Part shown: piece by piece, positions 61,551 through 64,000 of the stretch
Position numbering within the stretch: the first letter of the stretch is position 1
Layout of the letters: each line of letters opens with the position of its first letter
Origin: Bacteroides sp. M10
GTDB lineage: Bacteria > Bacteroidota > Bacteroidia > Bacteroidales > Bacteroidaceae
Assembly (NCBI RefSeq): GCF_014334015.1
Contig: NZ_CP060488.1
Location: 5,538,501 to 5,602,500, forward strand
Reading direction: 5' to 3'
DNA: 64,000 bases
The notes under the pieces: model-generated
What the model was told of the DNA's origin: nothing
The model's input: only the letters and a program-made list of their open reading frames with translations
Databases searched by the model: none
Position numbers and translations under genes: made by a program

Positions 61551-62870
61551 TTAAAGACGTCCACAAGCCTTCTGAAGTTGATAATAAGTATAAATCACAC
61601 GAGTGCGTGCAGTGACCAGCTGCAATTCCACATTCAAACGGACGGAATTCGCATCAAGTAAATCAGTCAGGATAGCCAGTTGATTCAGATAACGATTCTG
61701 CATAATACGGTAATTTTCTTCCGCTTGCCGGACAGACAGTTTTAGAGCCTCTACCCTCTGCAACGCTTCCCTGTGGCGTAAAAATGCCGAACGCACATCC
61801 ATGCGGATTCCCTGCATTTTCTGTTCTTCTTCATTCTTCCGCAAAGACACCATCAGTTTACTCTCTTTTACTTTATGATTGTTCTTGTACAGTGAAGATA
61901 AAGGATAGGAAACCGATACGCCCACATTCCAGTTATTGTTATACATATCCGCCAATGTACGTGAAACGGGACGTGCCAATGTATTCGATGCATATAGCGA
62001 CACACTGGGAAGAGATAAGGATTGGGCAGAACGGATTTCATTCCTTGCCAATTCTGTCTGTGCGCGAAGCAGCCTCATCGCCGGATCATTTTCATACGCC
62101 TGAACAATATAGTCATCATAGGACTGCAAAGCAACTGCCTGATAGAGAACGGTTGTATCCGGTTGTAACAACAAGTTCTCATCCTGCCCCAACAAGATAT
62201 TGAGTTGCTGAGATACAAGCGCAATGCTATTTTCCGCTTCCTCCAAAGACAGTCGGTCATTAGTCAGCTGCATTTCGCTCCGCAATACATCATTATTGGT
62301 AATCAGCCCCTCTTTTTTCATTCGCCGGATATCGCGTAACCGGAGTTCCGACTCTTCAATATTCCGTGTCAGTATCTCATGCTGCTTAAACAGACTAAAC
62401 AAGTTCATATACTGATTGAGTAACCGTAACTTTATTTCCGCCTCATCGGTCAACGTTTGTAGTTCGGCAACTTGCTTTTCTATATCCGCTTTATGAATGG
62501 CACTTCGGATTTTACCACCCTGATAGAGAGGCTGTGCCAGATCAATCGCATAATTTTGTGACCAGTCCGGCGCTTCCGGGTATGAAGGATCGGATAATCC
62601 CCGTTCCCAAACAACAGGCTGCCCTACAAATCCCCCTTTCAGTCCGATCTGCAGTTCCGGTAACTGTGCAGACCGTGCGGTCCGTATCCGCTCCTGTGCC
62701 ATAGATTCTTTCATTACATCCGCCTGAAGTTGCAGACTATGCTGTACTCCCCGTTCAAAAAGCTGATCGATAGTGAGAAACAAAGAATCGGTTTGTGCAT
62801 TTATGGATTGAACAGCCAAAAACAGGCTAGATAAAACCGCCCCATACTTCTTATACATTTTCAAGTACAT
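61551..62870 (-). CDS. TolC-family outer-membrane efflux channel
   Basis: 439 residues from ATG 62870; ATG 62858 (MYKKYGAV) is equally possible for the signal peptide, which ends SINAQTD. Two repeated helical halves with LAQPLYQGGKIRSAI and VSVSYPLSSLYKNN at the strand regions. It overlaps the end of the marR gene by about 20 bp, so translation is coupled. Outer-membrane exit of the pump. Confidence 0.88.
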   Translation of the reverse strand: MYLKMYKKYGAVLSSLFLAVQSINAQTDSLFLTIDQLFERGVQHSLQLQADVMKESMAQERIRTARSAQLPELQIGLKGGFVGQPVVWERGLSDPSYPEAPDWSQNYAIDLAQPLYQGGKIRSAIHKADIEKQVAELQTLTDEAEIKLRLLNQYMNLFSLFKQHEILTRNIEESELRLRDIRRMKKEGLITNNDVLRSEMQLTNDRLSLEEAENSIALVSQQLNILLGQDENLLLQPDTTVLYQAVALQSYDDYIVQAYENDPAMRLLRAQTELARNEIRSAQSLSLPSVSLYASNTLARPVSRTLADMYNNNWNVGVSVSYPLSSLYKNNHKVKESKLMVSLRKNEEEQKMQGIRMDVRSAFLRHREALQRVEALKLSVRQAEENYRIMQNRYLNQLAILTDLLDANSVRLNVELQLVTARTRVIYTYYQLQKACGRL

Positions 62871-63291
62871 CGCATACACTCTTTAATTCAGACAACATAG
62901 TTTCAATGCTCTCTATACCAACAATCTTTTCTGCGTATACATAGACCTGATCGAGAATCGGACGAATCTGTTCTTTAAATTCTTCTCCTTCGGGAGTCAG
63001 GAACACCAGTTTATTACGACGGTCGGCAGGATCTTCTTTCCGGTGAACATACCCTTTCTTTTCCAGATTATTCATCAAATTGGTGAGACATGCCTTATCT
63101 TTTGCAATGCGTTCCGCCAATATCTGCTGACTAATTCCCTGCTCATGCCATAAACTACTCAATACCTGAAGCATCTCAAACGTAATACCCGCATTATTTT
63201 TTCTCAATGTCCGTTGCATAGACCGGCGGAAAGCCATACGGGTACGAACAATCTGCAACATGAGTTCTCTAAACTCTGCTCCTTCTCTCAT
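62851..63291 (-). CDS. MarR-family repressor of the efflux operon
   Basis: 146 residues. Winged helix (about 35-105) with GITFEMLQVLSSLWHEQGISQ and the wing KGYVHRKEDPADRRNKLVFLTPEG. First gene of the marR-tolC-emrA-emrB operon. The perfect palindrome over the promoter 60-80 bp upstream is the likely operator, giving autoregulation relieved by a phenolic or drug ligand. Confidence 0.9.
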   Translation of the reverse strand: MREGAEFRELMLQIVRTRMAFRRSMQRTLRKNNAGITFEMLQVLSSLWHEQGISQQILAERIAKDKACLTNLMNNLEKKGYVHRKEDPADRRNKLVFLTPEGEEFKEQIRPILDQVYVYAEKIVGIESIETMLSELKSVCDVLENV

Positions 63292-63348
63292 TTTCTATTC
63301 TCTTTTTACCTGTTTCGTTTCGGCGGCAAAGTTAGGTATTTCCTTCGG

Positions 63349-63370
63349 ATTAGTCAAACGTTTGACTAAT
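63349..63370. promoter_or_regulatory. MarR operator over the efflux operon promoter
   Basis: A perfect 22-bp palindrome, half-site ATTAGTCAAAC followed directly by its reverse complement. On the minus strand its right half provides the -33 TTTG; 20 nt on lies TAACTTTG (63337-63330 region). Binding would block RNA polymerase. Confidence 0.8.
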
Positions 63371-63492
63371 TTCATTTTCAAACCCTCTTTATCTAATTTC
63401 TGGCTATTCGTTCATTCACGCATTAAACAACTATATATGAACGCTTTATCATACCATTCAAATATTTACCATTAAAATATTCAGGCAAAAAG

Positions 63493-63536
63493 TTTGTTCA
63501 TCTGAAATCTTTTATTTTACTTTGCACTACAAAGTA
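63493..63536 (+). promoter_or_regulatory. Promoter and palindrome before the right-edge gene
   Basis: TTTG 63493-63496, 20-nt spacer, TTACTTTG 63517-63524. A palindrome TACTTTG-N5-CAAAGTA (63518-63536) overlaps the -7 box and reaches past the likely start site, so a repressor site is probable. Confidence 0.55.
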
Positions 63537-63545
63537 CTTTTTTAT

Positions 63546-64000
63546 ATGAATAAAGATAAAGTATTAGAATCGGTAAATGAGATAAAAGAGTTGATGGAAA
63601 AGTCCTCCAAGTTTATCTCTCTAAGTGGTCTCGCTGCAATCATGGCGGGCATTTACGCATTAGCTGGCGCATACATCGCCACACAAGTTATCACCCCGGG
63701 CACACATTTAATGGTTGCTCTCGAACTAATGGCTATTATAGCCTCGCTCGTATTGGTAGCAGCTGCGGTCACCGCCTGCATCCTGTCCTATTATAAATCC
63801 AAGAAGACAGGACAGAAATTTTTCAGCCGCCTCACTTACCGGGCATTGTGGAACTTTTCTCTTCCGATGCTGACCGGAGGTGTTTTATGCATCTCCATCA
63901 TGATGCATGAGTATTATGACATCCTGGCTTCCGTCATGCTTTTATTTTACGGACTGGCACTGGCCAACGTATCCAAGTTCACTTACTCCAGTATCGTATG
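63546..64000 (+). CDS. Multi-helix membrane protein, partial (C-terminus outside the window)
   Basis: At least 151 residues from ATG 63546, open to the window edge. A charged, helical N-terminus (MNKDKVLESVNEIKELMEK) is followed by hydrophobic helices at about 26-46, 57-80, 103-119 and 122-140. No family is assigned with confidence. In Bacteroidetes, such proteins are often followed by a small DNA-binding regulator, which would fit the operator-like palindrome, but that gene is not in view. Confidence 0.65.
   Translation, partial: MNKDKVLESVNEIKELMEKSSKFISLSGLAAIMAGIYALAGAYIATQVITPGTHLMVALELMAIIASLVLVAAAVTACILSYYKSKKTGQKFFSRLTYRALWNFSLPMLTGGVLCISIMMHEYYDILASVMLLFYGLALANVSKFTYSSIV

Overview
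The window is a chromosomal segment from a Bacteroides species, most like the B. thetaiotaomicron / B. ovatus / B. xylanisolvens group; the species cannot be fixed from sequence alone. The reasons are the many sigma-ABfr promoters (-33 TTTG or TTG, about 20 nt, -7 TAnnTTTG) placed close to gene starts, weak Shine-Dalgarno signals, SCxx-type lipoproteins, TonB receptors with an N-terminal carboxypeptidase-regulatory-like domain, and a trp operon that begins with trpB. No rRNA, tRNA, insertion sequence, prophage or CRISPR array was seen.

Layout. 0-8.5 kb: end of a small membrane-protein gene, a LruC-domain lipoprotein, an SLC13/TrkA-C permease, a PAS sensor kinase, a YqhD-like alcohol dehydrogenase and a 46-residue membrane ORF. 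8.6-15.4 kb: complete trpBEGDCFA operon behind a leader peptide with three consecutive Trp codons and an attenuator hairpin. 15.4-19.9 kb: a degenerate tandem-repeat array, type I asparaginase, and a second LruC lipoprotein. 20.0-23.1 kb: a four-gene operon coupling a single-domain response regulator to a sugar-phosphate transferase that has its own receiver-like N-terminus, a GT2-like membrane protein and a hexapeptide acyltransferase. 23.2-25.0 kb: a candidate small RNA, an odd TACCT-repeat intergenic region, and a degenerate NarL-type regulator with a hemerythrin/RIC-like protein. 25.2-26.4 kb: stand-alone AICAR formyltransferase.

26.5-37.1 kb looks like an iron-limitation island: flavodoxin plus DUF2023, then a seven-gene operon with two porins, an imelysin lipoprotein, a di-haem DUF1111 oxidoreductase, a mono-haem lipoprotein, a chorismatase/RidA-like enzyme and a fused ResB-CcsA cytochrome c synthase. 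The last gene would mature the haem proteins encoded upstream, so the locus is internally coherent. A second copy of the candidate small RNA follows it.

37.4-45.2 kb: TetR regulator with a heterodimeric ABC exporter, a possible 3'UTR small RNA, a GH20 hexosaminidase and a CDF metal transporter. 45.4-53.9 kb is a metal-handling region: a five-unit GTTTC/GAAAC array, two tandem copies of [His-rich small membrane protein + TonB receptor], an AspT/YidE-type antiporter, and a second CDF gene broken by one in-frame TAA codon. 54.1-58.8 kb: hexuronate catabolism (eda, kdgK, LacI-type regulator, uxaA) with twin operators in the divergent promoter region. 58.9-63.4 kb: MarR-controlled EmrAB-TolC-like efflux operon with a perfect 22-bp palindrome over its promoter. 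The window closes inside an unidentified membrane-protein gene.

The best candidates for something undescribed are the imelysin/di-haem/chorismatase/CcsBA operon, the duplicated His-rich/TonB-receptor units, the response-regulator-linked glycan operon, and the pair of near-identical candidate small RNAs 14 kb apart.
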